From Geodermatophilus ruber (GTDB lineage Bacteria > Actinomycetota > Actinomycetes > Mycobacteriales > Geodermatophilaceae): a stretch of DNA of 64,000 nucleotides. A program made the translations under genes and the position numbers. The stretch covers positions 310,001 through 374,000 of the forward strand of contig NZ_FOSW01000004.1 in the NCBI RefSeq assembly GCF_900114385.1, read 5' to 3'. Every line of letters begins with the position of its first letter. Within the stretch, counting starts at the first letter, position 1. The notes beneath the pieces are model-generated. The model saw only the letters and a program-made list of their open reading frames with translations. It ran no database searches and was not told the origin of the DNA. This document shows positions 41,377 to 49,934 of this stretch, in pieces.

Positions 41377-42813
41377 ATGCGCAGCGCCCGGCACTGGGAC
41401 GCCCGGCTGCACTCCTTCGTCGGCGGCCTGCCGACCTCCCCCGCCGACCGCTGGCTGCGCCGGCTGTCGGCCTTCGCCGACCACGGCACGCTCTGGTTCG
41501 TCATCGGTGCGCTGCTCGGCTCCCGCAGGGGCGCCCCCCGGCGCGCCGCCGTGCGCGGGCTCGGCTCGCTGGCGGTGTCCAGCGCCCTGGTCAACACCGT
41601 CCTCAAGCGGCTGTTCGGCCGGCGGCGGCCCGACCTCGGCTCCCACTCCGCCCACCGCCGGCCGCGCCGCCCGCTGAAGACGCACTCGTTCCCCAGCGGG
41701 CACTCCGCCTCGGCCGGGGCGTTCGTCACCGGCGTCGCGCTGGAGAGCACCCCGGCGGGGGCGGCACTGGCGCCGGTGGCCCTCGCGGTCGGCTACTCCC
41801 GGGTGCACGTCGGCGTGCACTACCCCGGCGACGTCCTCGCCGGCCTCGCCGTCGGTGCGGCGGTCGCGGCCGGCAGCCGGCTCGGGTGGCGGGTGCGGCC
41901 CTCGACCCCCGCCCGGGTGCGGACGGCGCAGACGGCGCCGGCCCTGCCCCAGGGCGAGGGGCTGGTCGTCGCGGTCAACCCGCGCTCGGGCCCCGACGAC
42001 TACGACCCGGTCGAGGACATCGCCCGGCTGCTCCCCCGCGCCGAGGTCCGGGCGACCACGCCGGAGGCGGGGGTGGGCGAGCTGCTGGACGACGCGGCGC
42101 GGTCGGGCAGGGCGAAGGCGCTCGGGGTGGCCGGCGGCGACGGCAGCGTGGCGGCCGCCGCCGCGGTCGCGCTCGAGCACGGGCTGCCGCTGGCGGTGCT
42201 GCCGGCGGGCACGCTCAACCACTTCGCCCGCGACGTCGGCGTCGACACCCTCGAGCACGCCGCGGACGCGGTGACCGCGGGCGCCGCGGTGGAGGTGGAC
42301 GTCGCCGAGGTCAACGGGACGCCGTTCCTCAACACCGCGAGCATCGGCAGCTACCCGGAGATGGTCCGCCGCCGCGACGCGCTGGCCGGCCGCATGGGCA
42401 AGTGGGCGGCGATGACGGTGGCCGCCGCACGGACCCTGCGGGAGGGGACGCCGGTCTCGCTGCTGCTCGACGGCCGGCCGGTGCGGGTGTGGATCCTCTT
42501 CATCGGCAACTGCACCTACACCCCGCGCGGGCTCGCCCCCGCCTGGCGGCCACGGCTGGAGGACGGGCGGCTCGACGTCCAGTACCTGCGGGCCGACGTC
42601 CGCTTCAGCCGCACCCGCGCGGTGCTCGGCTCGCTGCTGGGCATCAGCGACCGCATCTCCGGTTACGCCGAGTTCCAGGCGGAGCAGGTGCAGATCACGT
42701 CCCGCTCGGGCCCGCAGGAGGTGGCCTACGACGGCGAGACCGGCCAGCCCGCGACCGAGTTCCTGTTCCGCAAGCGGGCCCGGCTGACCGTCTACGCCTG
42801 CCGGGAGGACTGA
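41377..42813 (+). CDS. Fusion of PAP2 phosphatase and diacylglycerol/sphingosine kinase
   Basis: 478 residues. Residues 1-180 are a membrane PAP2 phosphatase with all three motifs: KRLFGRRRP, PSGHS and SRVHVGVHYPGD. Residues 190-478 are a DAGK-type lipid kinase: LVVAVNPRSGPDD, nucleotide loop GVAGGDGSVAAAA (G253 onward), LPAGTLNHFARDVGV and the C-terminal beta-sandwich (TPRGLAPAWRPRLEDGRLDV). One polypeptide can thus remove a lipid phosphate and phosphorylate a lipid, as in lipid recycling or phosphatidic-acid control. The fusion is known in actinobacteria. The ATG follows the perfect palindrome. Confidence 0.88.
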   Translation: MRSARHWDARLHSFVGGLPTSPADRWLRRLSAFADHGTLWFVIGALLGSRRGAPRRAAVRGLGSLAVSSALVNTVLKRLFGRRRPDLGSHSAHRRPRRPLKTHSFPSGHSASAGAFVTGVALESTPAGAALAPVALAVGYSRVHVGVHYPGDVLAGLAVGAAVAAGSRLGWRVRPSTPARVRTAQTAPALPQGEGLVVAVNPRSGPDDYDPVEDIARLLPRAEVRATTPEAGVGELLDDAARSGRAKALGVAGGDGSVAAAAAVALEHGLPLAVLPAGTLNHFARDVGVDTLEHAADAVTAGAAVEVDVAEVNGTPFLNTASIGSYPEMVRRRDALAGRMGKWAAMTVAAARTLREGTPVSLLLDGRPVRVWILFIGNCTYTPRGLAPAWRPRLEDGRLDVQYLRADVRFSRTRAVLGSLLGISDRISGYAEFQAEQVQITSRSGPQEVAYDGETGQPATEFLFRKRARLTVYACRED

Positions 42814-43025
42814 GCACGGCCCTGGTGGCCACGACGGCTCGGGCGGGGACGCTGGCGACGCGCGCGGTCACGCTGCGTCAGACCGGGCCGGTAGTCGCCG
42901 TGCTCACGAACGCACCGGTTGCCGTCCCGGCGTCCCGACCCGGATGGTCCGGTTCCGGTGGAGCAAGCGGCGCTCCACCGCACCGGCCGGTGGCCCCGGG
43001 GCGGCGGCAGGGAGCGAGGTCCCAG

Positions 43026-44156
43026 GTGGGCGGCACGCGGGGGCGCGAAGCCGACGGTGCATCGTCGGTCGCGCCGAGTGCTACCCGCACCGAGCCGCCC
43101 GGCTCCCGGTCGTGGTGCCGGCGGTCGCTCGTCGCCCTCCTCTTCCTGGCCGGCCTGTGGACCCTGCTGGCCGTCCTCGGCGGGACCGCCCGGGCCGACA
43201 GCACCCCGGCGCCGTGGCCGGTGGGGTCCGCACCCTCCGAGACCGCCTGGCCTCCGCCGGAGCCCCCGGAGGGCGGTCCGGCGGACGGCGCGTACCCGGG
43301 GCGGGGCTTGCCGGACCAGGAGGGCGCCTCACCGCCGTGGGAGGGCACGCCGCCCGGGCCCCCGGCTCCCGAGGCGCCCGGCGAGGCCCCGACCAGCCCC
43401 GCGCCGCCGCCGGAGACGAGCGCCCCGCCGGAGACGGTTCCCCTGCCCGAGAGCGCGCCTCCCCCGGTCGATCCGGTGCTGCCTCCGGACGGCGCCGCGC
43501 CGGTCCCCCCGGTCGCCGACGTGGGGACGCCGGTCCCCGACGAGGGGACGCCGGTCCCGCCCGAACCGGAGGAGGCGGTGGAGGCGGTGCAGCCCGTCAC
43601 CACGGAGCCCGTCACCACCGAGCCCCCCGCCACCGAACCCGCTGCCCCCGAGCCCCCCGCCACCGCACCCACCGTCGCCGCAGCGCCCGCGGCCGAGGTC
43701 GCTCCGCCGCCGGCCGAACCCGCCGCACCCGCACCCGCACCCGCACCCGCACCCGCACCCGCCCAGCCGACCTGCGTCCCGGCCGAGACGCCGGCCCCGG
43801 GAGACGCGGTCGCCCGGGGCAGCACCGGCCCGGGGGCCGGAACCGGTCCGGCTGCGCAACCTGCACCGGACACCCCGCCGCTGCTCCCCGGCCCGGAACC
43901 GGTCCCGCCGGCTCCGTTCGGGCCGAGCGCACCGCACCCCGTGCCGGCCGCTCCACCGGCACCCGGACCCGCGGCCGGGGCCACCGCCTGCCCGAGCGGG
44001 GCCCCGGGGGGCAACGACGACCCCGGCCCGCACGGGGACGCCGTGCTCGCCACCGCGCAGACCGCGACGCTGGCCCGCGCCTGGGTGCGGATGACCACCG
44101 ACCTCGCCGCCCGCGTGATCGCCGGCGCCGACGCGCCGGGAGACCGCCCCGACTGA
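43026..44156 (+). CDS. Proline-rich secreted protein
   Basis: 376 residues. A basic n-region, hydrophobic SLVALLFLAGLWTLLAVLGG and TARADS make a signal peptide or anchor (about 33-60). The mature part is nearly all Pro, Ala, Glu and Thr, including PVTTEPVTTEPPATEP and an AP-repeat encoded by six GCACCC units. Two cysteines (TCVPAE, ATACPSG) and a short helical tail (AQTATLARAWVRMTTDLAARVIAG) end it. It likely spans or coats the cell wall; function unknown. GTG 43026 has CGAGG 7 bases upstream. Its composition makes homology and exact start uncertain. Confidence 0.6.
   Translation: MGGTRGREADGASSVAPSATRTEPPGSRSWCRRSLVALLFLAGLWTLLAVLGGTARADSTPAPWPVGSAPSETAWPPPEPPEGGPADGAYPGRGLPDQEGASPPWEGTPPGPPAPEAPGEAPTSPAPPPETSAPPETVPLPESAPPPVDPVLPPDGAAPVPPVADVGTPVPDEGTPVPPEPEEAVEAVQPVTTEPVTTEPPATEPAAPEPPATAPTVAAAPAAEVAPPPAEPAAPAPAPAPAPAPAQPTCVPAETPAPGDAVARGSTGPGAGTGPAAQPAPDTPPLLPGPEPVPPAPFGPSAPHPVPAAPPAPGPAAGATACPSGAPGGNDDPGPHGDAVLATAQTATLARAWVRMTTDLAARVIAGADAPGDRPD
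43725..43760 (+). repeat. Tandem hexanucleotide GCACCC x6
   Basis: Six perfect copies of GCACCC inside the proline-rich gene, encoding an alternating Ala-Pro run. Copy-number change would alter protein length by two residues per unit without shifting frame. Confidence 0.85.
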
Positions 44157-44287
44157 GCGAGGGCACCCCGTTCCGGCCGCGCGCCGGAACCGCCTCCTCC
44201 GGCAGGGCTGCGGCCGGTTGCCATCCGGGCCCCGCGCCCCCTCCCGCTTCGTGCGCCGTCCGTGCGCACTCACCCCAGGACAGACAG

Positions 44288-44773
44288 ATGAGGCACCACT
44301 CGCACCTGCACAGAGCACTCACCCACCCGGTCGTCCCGCGCCCGACCCCGGCCGGGGCGGGCCGCCCTCCGGTCGTCCGCGCACTCGTCCTCGTCCTCGT
44401 GCCCGCCTGCGCCGGGCTGGTCGCCCGGCACGCCGGGCTCGACGGCACCGCCGTGCTGGGCGCCGCCGTCCTCGGCGCGCTGGCCGCCCGGTCGGCGCAG
44501 CAGGTGCTGGCGGCGCTCGGCGTCCTGCTGCTCGCGCCGGTGCTGCTCGCGGTGGCCGCGGCGGTGAAGCTCACCAGCCGGGGGCCGGTCCTGCTGCGCC
44601 GCGAGCGCCGAAGACGTGACGGCCGCACGGTGTCGGCGCTGGCGTTCCGGTGCACGCGCGGCGGGACCGGCGACCTCACCCCGCTGGGCCGCGTGCTGCG
44701 CCGGTACGCGCTCGACGGGCTGCCCGGGCTGCTCGACGTCGTGGCGGCCCGCCCGTCGCACCGTGGGCGTTGA
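44288..44773 (+). CDS. Shortened, probably inactive bacterial sugar transferase
   Basis: 161 residues. Two hydrophobic stretches precede a sequence matching the WcaJ/RfbP-type sugar transferase core: LTSRGPVLLRRERRRRDGR, then ALAFRCTRGG and LTPLGRVLRRYALDGLPGLLDVV. Compared with the complete paralogue at 46475-47134, the segment between FRTM and the FGRFLRR-like motif is lost, the DMSLVGPRP catalytic motif is replaced by AARPSHRGR, and the protein stops there. It is probably a decayed gene or a non-catalytic remnant. AGGACAG precedes the ATG, so it may still be translated. Confidence 0.6.
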   Translation: MRHHSHLHRALTHPVVPRPTPAGAGRPPVVRALVLVLVPACAGLVARHAGLDGTAVLGAAVLGALAARSAQQVLAALGVLLLAPVLLAVAAAVKLTSRGPVLLRRERRRRDGRTVSALAFRCTRGGTGDLTPLGRVLRRYALDGLPGLLDVVAARPSHRGR

Positions 44774-44880
44774 CCGGGCGGAACACCGGCGATCTCACTA
44801 CGGTCCGACTGGGGTGTTCCCGGCGCCGTCGGGGGCATCGGTAGTTCCGACTGCAGTTCGCGACGAAAGAGGTTCCCGAC

Positions 44881-45429
44881 ATGCTGGTCCGCCGGATCGC
44901 CCGGCCCCTGCTCGCTGCCACGTTCGTCTGGGGCGGCATCGACACCCTGCGCAACCCGCAGCCGCGGGTCGAAGGGGCACGGCCCGTCGTCGACACGATC
45001 GCCGAGCGGGCCGACAAGCAGCTGCCCGTCCAAGTGCCCCGGGACGTCGAGCAGTGGGTCAAGATCGATGCCGCGGTGAAGATCGGCGCCGGCACGCTGT
45101 TCGCGCTGGGCAAGCTGCCCCGGCTCTCCGCGCTCGTGCTGGCCGCCAGCATCGTGCCGACGACGCTGGCCGGGCACCGCTTCTGGGAGTACGACGACCC
45201 GCAGCAGAAGTCCGGGCAGCTCGTGCACTTCCTCAAGAACCTCGGCCTGCTGGGCGGCCTGCTGATCGCCGCGGTCGACACCGAGGGCCGCCCGTCGGTC
45301 GGCTACCGGGCCCGCAGCGCGGCGCACAGGGCCGCCGAGGCCACCGAGCGGGAGGTCGAGAAGGCGCAGAAGCGCGCGGCGAAGGCGCAGAAGAAGGCGG
45401 AGAAGCGGCTCAAGAAGGTCTCCCGCTGA
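44881..45429 (+). CDS. DoxX-family membrane protein
   Basis: 182 residues with about four membrane helices: LLAATFVWGGIDTLRNP, then IDAAVKIGAGTLFALGKLPRLSALVLAASIVPTTLAGH in pattern, and FLKNLGLLGGLLIAAV. The ATFVWGG and FLKNLGLLGGLL phrases are typical of the DoxX/DoxD-like family (quinone-linked or redox membrane proteins in some species). The C-terminus is a long Lys/Ala/Glu helix (EREVEKAQKRAAKAQKKAEK) likely to be a cytoplasmic coiled coil. GAGGTTCCCGAC precedes the ATG. The stop overlaps the CTG start proposed for the PHP gene. Confidence 0.8.
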   Translation: MLVRRIARPLLAATFVWGGIDTLRNPQPRVEGARPVVDTIAERADKQLPVQVPRDVEQWVKIDAAVKIGAGTLFALGKLPRLSALVLAASIVPTTLAGHRFWEYDDPQQKSGQLVHFLKNLGLLGGLLIAAVDTEGRPSVGYRARSAAHRAAEATEREVEKAQKRAAKAQKKAEKRLKKVSR

Positions 45430-46478
45430 GCGCACCCCTCCCGCCCGCGGCCGCGCTCCGGAGGATCGCCTTCCTCCTGGAGCGCGCCCGCGAGCCCACG
45501 CACCGCGTCGCGGCGTTCCGCACCGCCGCGGCCGTCGTCGACCTGCTCGACGATGACGAGCTGGACCGCCGGATCCGCACGAAGACCCTCACCGACCTGC
45601 GCGGCATCGGCCCGAAGACGGGCGCGGCGATCGTGCAGGCGCACGCCGGCGAGGTGCCCGAGTACCTGGCCCGGCTCGAGGAGGCCCACGGCGAGCTGGT
45701 GCCGCTGGCCGACGACGTCGCCGAGTTCCGCGCCGCGCTGCGGGGGGACCTGCACGCGCACTCGGACTGGTCCGACGGCGGCAGCCCGATCCGGGAGATG
45801 GCCGAGGCGGCGATCGGGCTGGGCCACGAGTACCTGGCGCTGACCGACCACTCCCCCCGGCTGACGGTGGCCAACGGCCTCTCCGCCGAGCGGCTGGAGC
45901 GCCAGCTGGACGTCGTCGCCGAGCTGAACGAGGAGCTCGCGCCGTTCCGGATCCTCACCGGCATCGAGTGCGACATCAACGTCGACGGCAGCCTGGACCA
46001 GACCGACGAGCTGCTCGGCCGGCTCGACGTCGTGGTCGCCAGCGTGCACTCCGACCTGCGCGCCGACGCCGCGGCCATGACCGAGCGGATGCTCGCCGCC
46101 GTCGCCAACCCGCACACCGACGTCCTCGGGCACTGCACCGGCCGGCTGCTCATCCCGCGCGAGCAACGGGAGGGCCGGCGCCAGCGGCCCCGCCCCGAGA
46201 GCGCCTTCGACGCCGAGGCGGTGTTCACCGCCTGCGTGGAGCACGGCACCGCGGTGGAGATCAACTCCCGCCCGGAGCGGCTCGACCCGCCGCTGCGGCT
46301 GCTGCGCCTGGCGGTCGAGCTGGGGTGTGCGTTCGCGATCGACACCGACGCGCACGCCCCGGGTCAGCTGGACTGGCAGGGCAACGGCTGTGAGCGCGCG
46401 GTGGAGACCGGGGTGCCGGTCGAGCGGGTCGTCAACACCCGGCCGGCCGACGAGCTGCTGGAGTGGAGCCGGGGCTAA
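45426..46478 (+). CDS. HhH-PHP domain phosphoesterase (CTG start proposed)
   Basis: 350 residues. Residues 8-75 form the helical and helix-hairpin-helix part of family X polymerases (LRGIGPKTGAAIVQA); residues 105-345 are a PHP domain with metal motifs DLHAHSDWSDG (H110, H112), ALTDHSPRL, GIECDIN, VASVHSD, LGHCTGRLL and AIDTDAHAPGQLD. The polymerase palm domain is absent, so this is a stand-alone phosphoesterase, possibly acting on DNA ends or a small phosphomonoester. No ATG, GTG or TTG occurs in frame until well inside the HhH region; the CTG at 45426 overlaps the DoxX stop as CTGA, mirroring the ATGA/GTGA couplings elsewhere, and gives the natural MSAP N-terminus. Confidence 0.75.
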   Translation: MSAPLPPAAALRRIAFLLERAREPTHRVAAFRTAAAVVDLLDDDELDRRIRTKTLTDLRGIGPKTGAAIVQAHAGEVPEYLARLEEAHGELVPLADDVAEFRAALRGDLHAHSDWSDGGSPIREMAEAAIGLGHEYLALTDHSPRLTVANGLSAERLERQLDVVAELNEELAPFRILTGIECDINVDGSLDQTDELLGRLDVVVASVHSDLRADAAAMTERMLAAVANPHTDVLGHCTGRLLIPREQREGRRQRPRPESAFDAEAVFTACVEHGTAVEINSRPERLDPPLRLLRLAVELGCAFAIDTDAHAPGQLDWQGNGCERAVETGVPVERVVNTRPADELLEWSRG

Positions 46479-47134
46479 CCGGCGTCGCCGGACCGCTGCG
46501 CCCGCGCGATGTTGTGCGTGTCGAGCACCGGGTCGGGTTCGTCGCGGCGGAACTGGTTCACCGTCTGCACGAGGAGCCGGACGTCGAGGGCGAGGCTCCA
46601 GCTGTCGATGTAGCGGATGTCCTGCGCGATGCGCTCGGGCCACCCGATCTCGTCGCGGCCGTGCACCTGCGAGTACCCGGTGAGGCCGGGCAGCACCTCC
46701 AGCCGGCGGCGGTCCTGCGCGGAGTAGTGGGCGACCTGCTCGGGGATGTCCGGGCGCGGGCCGACCAGGCTCATCTGGCCGAGGAGCACGTTGACCAGCT
46801 GGGGCAGCTCGTCGAGGCTCGTGCGGCGCAGGAAGCGGCCGCTCCGGGTGATCCGCGGGTCGTCGCGCACCACGCCGTGGGGGTCCTCGGTCACCCCGAG
46901 CTCCCGGCCGACCCGCACGGCGTCGTTGACCATCGTGCGGAACTTCAGCATCGGGAACTCGCGCCCGCCCCGGCCGACGCGCTGCTGCACGAACAGCACC
47001 GGCCGGCCGGCGTCGAGCAGGATCCAGAGGGAGAGCGCCGCGAAGACGGGCGCGAGCAGGACCAGGAGGGCGGCGGCGAGGAGCCGGTCGGCGGCCCACT
47101 TGACCGCCCGCTGGGCGGGACGACGACGCATCAT
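46475..47134 (-). CDS. Initiating sugar transferase (undecaprenyl-phosphate sugar phosphotransferase)
   Basis: 219 residues, the minimal bacterial sugar transferase: one membrane helix (LLAAALLVLLAPVFAALSLWIL), then VLFVQQRVGRGGREFPMLKFRTM, TRSGRFLRRTSLDELPQLVNVL and GQMSLVGPRPDIPEQV with the catalytic Asp/Glu and Arg residues intact, and GLTGYSQVHGR. It transfers a sugar-1-phosphate to undecaprenyl phosphate, the first step of exopolysaccharide or O-antigen-type synthesis. It lies 4 bases after the FemAB-like gene, so the two form an operon, and overlaps the PHP gene tail to tail. The donor sugar is not predictable. Confidence 0.9.
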   Translation of the reverse strand: MMRRRPAQRAVKWAADRLLAAALLVLLAPVFAALSLWILLDAGRPVLFVQQRVGRGGREFPMLKFRTMVNDAVRVGRELGVTEDPHGVVRDDPRITRSGRFLRRTSLDELPQLVNVLLGQMSLVGPRPDIPEQVAHYSAQDRRRLEVLPGLTGYSQVHGRDEIGWPERIAQDIRYIDSWSLALDVRLLVQTVNQFRRDEPDPVLDTHNIARAQRSGDAG

Positions 47135-47138
47135 CGGC

Positions 47139-48209
47139 TCACCTCCCCCGGCGCCACGGGGGGAAGAAGCCGGCCGTGGAGTCCGTGCCGGCGAGGCTCC
47201 GGTAGCGGTCCGGGTCGTGCACCAGCTTGGCGACGTGGAAGGGCAGGGGGGCGGCCGCGGGGTCGTACCGGTGCTTGAACACGAACAGCGGCGACTCGGC
47301 GCTGCCCCCGACGCCGCCCCCGAGGTGGAACCGCGTCATCCCGCGGGCCTGCGCCCACTGCGCGGCCGCCAGGAAACAGCGGTTGGAGGCGCCGACCGCC
47401 CGGGCTGCGTCGGCCGAGGCACCCAGGTGGTAGTGCAGCCGGGGGCCCTCGGCGAAGCACAGCAGGGCCGCGACGAGCTCCCCCTCGAGCCGGCCCTCGA
47501 CGAGCACCAGCCCCAGCGCCTCGCGGTCGGCGGCCAGGGCGTCCCAGTAGGCGTCCGGGAAGAAGAAGAACGGGTCGGCCTGCTGCCGGCGCATCGTGGT
47601 GTCGTACAGCGCGCGGAATTCTGCCAGCGCCGCCGGCCCGGGGGCGACGGCCACCACCAGCCCGGCGCGGTCGGCCTTGCGTGCGGCGCGGCGGTGGTGC
47701 GGGTGCAGGGCGGCCACGAGGTCCCGCCCGGCCGCGACGTCCCAGGAGACGGTGGCGCCCAGCTCGACCAGCTCGCCGGTGGGCGGCACGTGCGGGGCGT
47801 TGCCGAGGAGCGGGTGCAGGCGGAGGAACGTCGTCACCACGCCGTTGCGCCGGGCCCAGCCGTCGAGCGCCGCGCCGAAGGCCGTGGCGCGCGACGACGG
47901 GGCCCCGCGGGCGGCCGCCGCCACCGGGCCGCCGTACCCGTAGGCGCTGGTGGCGTCCCAGCCGCTCCCGTCGGGCAGCGGCCGCAGCAGCAGCGGGAGG
48001 GCGACCTCCCCGTCGGGGTGGTGCAGCAGGACCGGGCGGGTGCCGGCTGGCTCGAGCAGCGCGGAGACGCGGTGGTAGGCCAGGCGGGTGTAGCTGTCCA
48101 GCCCGCCGAGGCCGGCGACGAGGGCGTCCCACTCGCCGTCCGGCACGACCCGGATGCCCGCGGCGGGCACGAGCTCGCGTGCCCCGCTCGCCGGCTCGAC
48201 CGTCCCCAT
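47139..48209 (-). CDS. FemAB/GNAT-like acyltransferase
   Basis: 356 residues with two GNAT-like halves, as in FemAB and the BcsL/CelD_N family: SYTRLAYHRVSALLEP and TSAYGYGGPVA in the first half, HHRRAARKADRAGLVV, YDTTMRRQQADPFFFFPDAYWDAL and ASNRCFLAAAQWAQARGM in the second, ending KHRYDPAAAPLPFHVAK. The MRRQQADPFFFF-type segment is common in exopolysaccharide-cluster acyltransferases that add an acyl or aminoacyl group to a glycan. ATG 48209 lacks a clear ribosome binding site. Operonic with the initiating sugar transferase downstream. Confidence 0.78.
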   Translation of the reverse strand: MGTVEPASGARELVPAAGIRVVPDGEWDALVAGLGGLDSYTRLAYHRVSALLEPAGTRPVLLHHPDGEVALPLLLRPLPDGSGWDATSAYGYGGPVAAAARGAPSSRATAFGAALDGWARRNGVVTTFLRLHPLLGNAPHVPPTGELVELGATVSWDVAAGRDLVAALHPHHRRAARKADRAGLVVAVAPGPAALAEFRALYDTTMRRQQADPFFFFPDAYWDALAADREALGLVLVEGRLEGELVAALLCFAEGPRLHYHLGASADAARAVGASNRCFLAAAQWAQARGMTRFHLGGGVGGSAESPLFVFKHRYDPAAAPLPFHVAKLVHDPDRYRSLAGTDSTAGFFPPWRRGR

Positions 48210-48473
48210 CGAGCGGAGACTAACGGCACGACGCGGTTTTCCGAACGGTCGGAACCGGGCTCCGGGCGCCACCCGGGAGTGACGGACAGCGATGCCCCGC
48301 CTGCCTCCGGCAACGGACCTCCGGGGTGACGGCGATTGCGTCGGCCTGCGCCGCCGCCTGCGCGTTGCCCATCGACGGGCGGGCGGGCGAGACTGCGCGC
48401 GGAGTCGAGGCCCTCGGCTCCGCGCGCTCGCTCCCGTCGGGGGCCCCACAGGAAATGCCTGAGGGACGGCCCT

Positions 48474-48785
48474 ATGAGCTGGGTCTGGATCGTGGCCCTC
48501 GTCTGGGTCCTGCTCTCGATCCCGGCCGCGCTCGTGATCGGGCGCTGCCTGCAGTCCGCCGATCGGGCCGAGCTCGACGAGCCGCGGGACCCGGCGGGGC
48601 GGCGGGCACGCGAGGGGACCGGCCTGCCGCGGCGGTCCCGGCCGACTCCCCCGGCCGTGCGTCGAGGCGCCCACGCGGTGCACCGGGAGGGGTCCCGCCG
48701 GGTGCACGGGGCACCGGCGCCCTCGCCCGCCCTCAGCCGCCGGAGCCGGCGCCGGCCGCCCGGGGGCGGCGCGCCCGCCGCGTGA
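48474..48785 (+). CDS. Small membrane-anchored basic protein
   Basis: 103 residues: one N-terminal helix (WIVALVWVLLSIPAALVIGR) and a long, basic, probably disordered cytoplasmic tail rich in Arg and Pro. AGGGA lies 8 bases before the ATG. Family unknown. The helix and the first residues after it (IGRCLQSAD) resemble the N-terminus of the convergent seven-helix protein encoded just downstream (VVIGRGIRMAD), suggesting a shared targeting or assembly segment. Its stop is 3 bases from that gene's stop. Confidence 0.55.
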   Translation: MSWVWIVALVWVLLSIPAALVIGRCLQSADRAELDEPRDPAGRRAREGTGLPRRSRPTPPAVRRGAHAVHREGSRRVHGAPAPSPALSRRSRRRPPGGGAPAA

Positions 48786-48788
48786 GGG

Positions 48789-49613
48789 TCAGCCGCGCGC
48801 GGTGCCGGGCAGCCGGTCGGGCACCTCGAGGGTGTGCGCGTCGGCCTCGCGGCGCAGCGCCCAGTCGGCGGGCAGCACCAGGCGCGGCGCGACACCGATG
48901 AGGACGGCGACGAGCAGGGCGACGCCGGCCAGCGCCTCGCCGGACTCCTCGACGAAGGTGGCGGCCATCCCCCATCGGCCGTCGAGCACGGCGGAGACGG
49001 CGGAGAGGCCGACGGCGGCCACCGCGTAGCCGGCGAAGCAGCCGAGCACGCGGCGCCGGTCGCGGCGCTCGGCGCGGCTGAGGAAGCCGAGGACGGCGAT
49101 GACGGCGGCGGCGAGCACCATGCTCAGGCCGACCGCACCGCCCGGGCCGACGGCGTCGGCGAGCTCGTCCATCGCGGTGGCGTGCACGGTGCTGCCCGCC
49201 TTGACCAGGGCGATGGCGGCCGCGACCACCCCGACGGCCAGCCACCAGGTGCGGCGGCCAGGGATGCGGGCGGCCCCGGCGAGCGCGACGAGCGCGGCGG
49301 CGGCGAACAGGGCGGCCACGAACATGCGGGGCAGCGAGTAGGGGGCGTCCATCGAGAGGACACGGGTCGTCGAGCCGGTGAGCCTGCCGACGTAGCCGAC
49401 CGTCTCCAGGGCGACGGCGGCGGCGGCCAGGCCGATGCCGAGCGGCGGGAGCGGGACGCCGCGCCGACGGGGGCGCGCGACGGCGGGGAGCAGGTCGACC
49501 CCGGTGTCCGCCGTCCGCTCATCGGCCATGCGGATGCCGCGGCCGATGACGACGGCCGCGAGCAGGGCGACCAGCATCCACACGATCAGTCCACCGATGA
49601 TCCAGGCCCACAC
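48789..49613 (-). CDS. Seven-helix membrane protein of unknown function
   Basis: 274 residues with an N-terminal helix (WIIGGLIVWMLVALLAAVVIG), a basic loop and six further helices (about 55-75, 95-113, 122-142, 155-178, 188-208, 222-243). A conserved-looking TVHATAMDELADAVGPGG loop lies between helices 4 and 5. I do not recognise the family. It begins at a GTG. It sits at the left edge of the exopolysaccharide region, convergent with the small anchored protein gene. Confidence 0.6.
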   Translation of the reverse strand: MWAWIIGGLIVWMLVALLAAVVIGRGIRMADERTADTGVDLLPAVARPRRRGVPLPPLGIGLAAAAVALETVGYVGRLTGSTTRVLSMDAPYSLPRMFVAALFAAAALVALAGAARIPGRRTWWLAVGVVAAAIALVKAGSTVHATAMDELADAVGPGGAVGLSMVLAAAVIAVLGFLSRAERRDRRRVLGCFAGYAVAAVGLSAVSAVLDGRWGMAATFVEESGEALAGVALLVAVLIGVAPRLVLPADWALRREADAHTLEVPDRLPGTARG

Positions 49614-49934
49614 GCCGGGATCATCGGCAGCGGCTCACCGGAACGTGACGACCCGGTCACACCAAGGGGGCGGGTGGGGCAGCCGGGGGAGAACGATGCG
49701 TCAGTGACGCCAGGGCCACGGTCCTGGGCGGCGTCCGCGGACGGCGGTCATCGGGCGTGCGGCGGGAGCCTTGACCGCGGCCCGACACTCGCACGCCCGC
49801 CGCTCGACCGGTCCTGTTCACGGGGAGGACCACCGCGAGAACTACACCGAACGCATGGATGCCGTCGGGATGGCTCTCGCTGCGTGGCTCCTCGCATCGA
49901 CGACCGGAAGGGGGGCCGACGGCAGGATGGCCCC
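49614..49934. other. Intergenic region with a possible 27-codon upstream frame
   Basis: No known gene. A short frame, ATG 49855 to TGA 49938 (27 residues), ends in an ATGA overlap with the lipoprotein start, which is how a translated leader peptide would be arranged; it has no clear ribosome binding site, so it may be chance. The promoters of the two divergent genes must lie here; no convincing -35/-10 pair is seen. Confidence 0.35.

Noticed and set aside
43725-43760. Tandem GCACCC repeats considered as a CRISPR or regulatory array
   Set aside because: Six-base contiguous units without spacers, in frame inside a proline-rich coding region; a simple sequence repeat.
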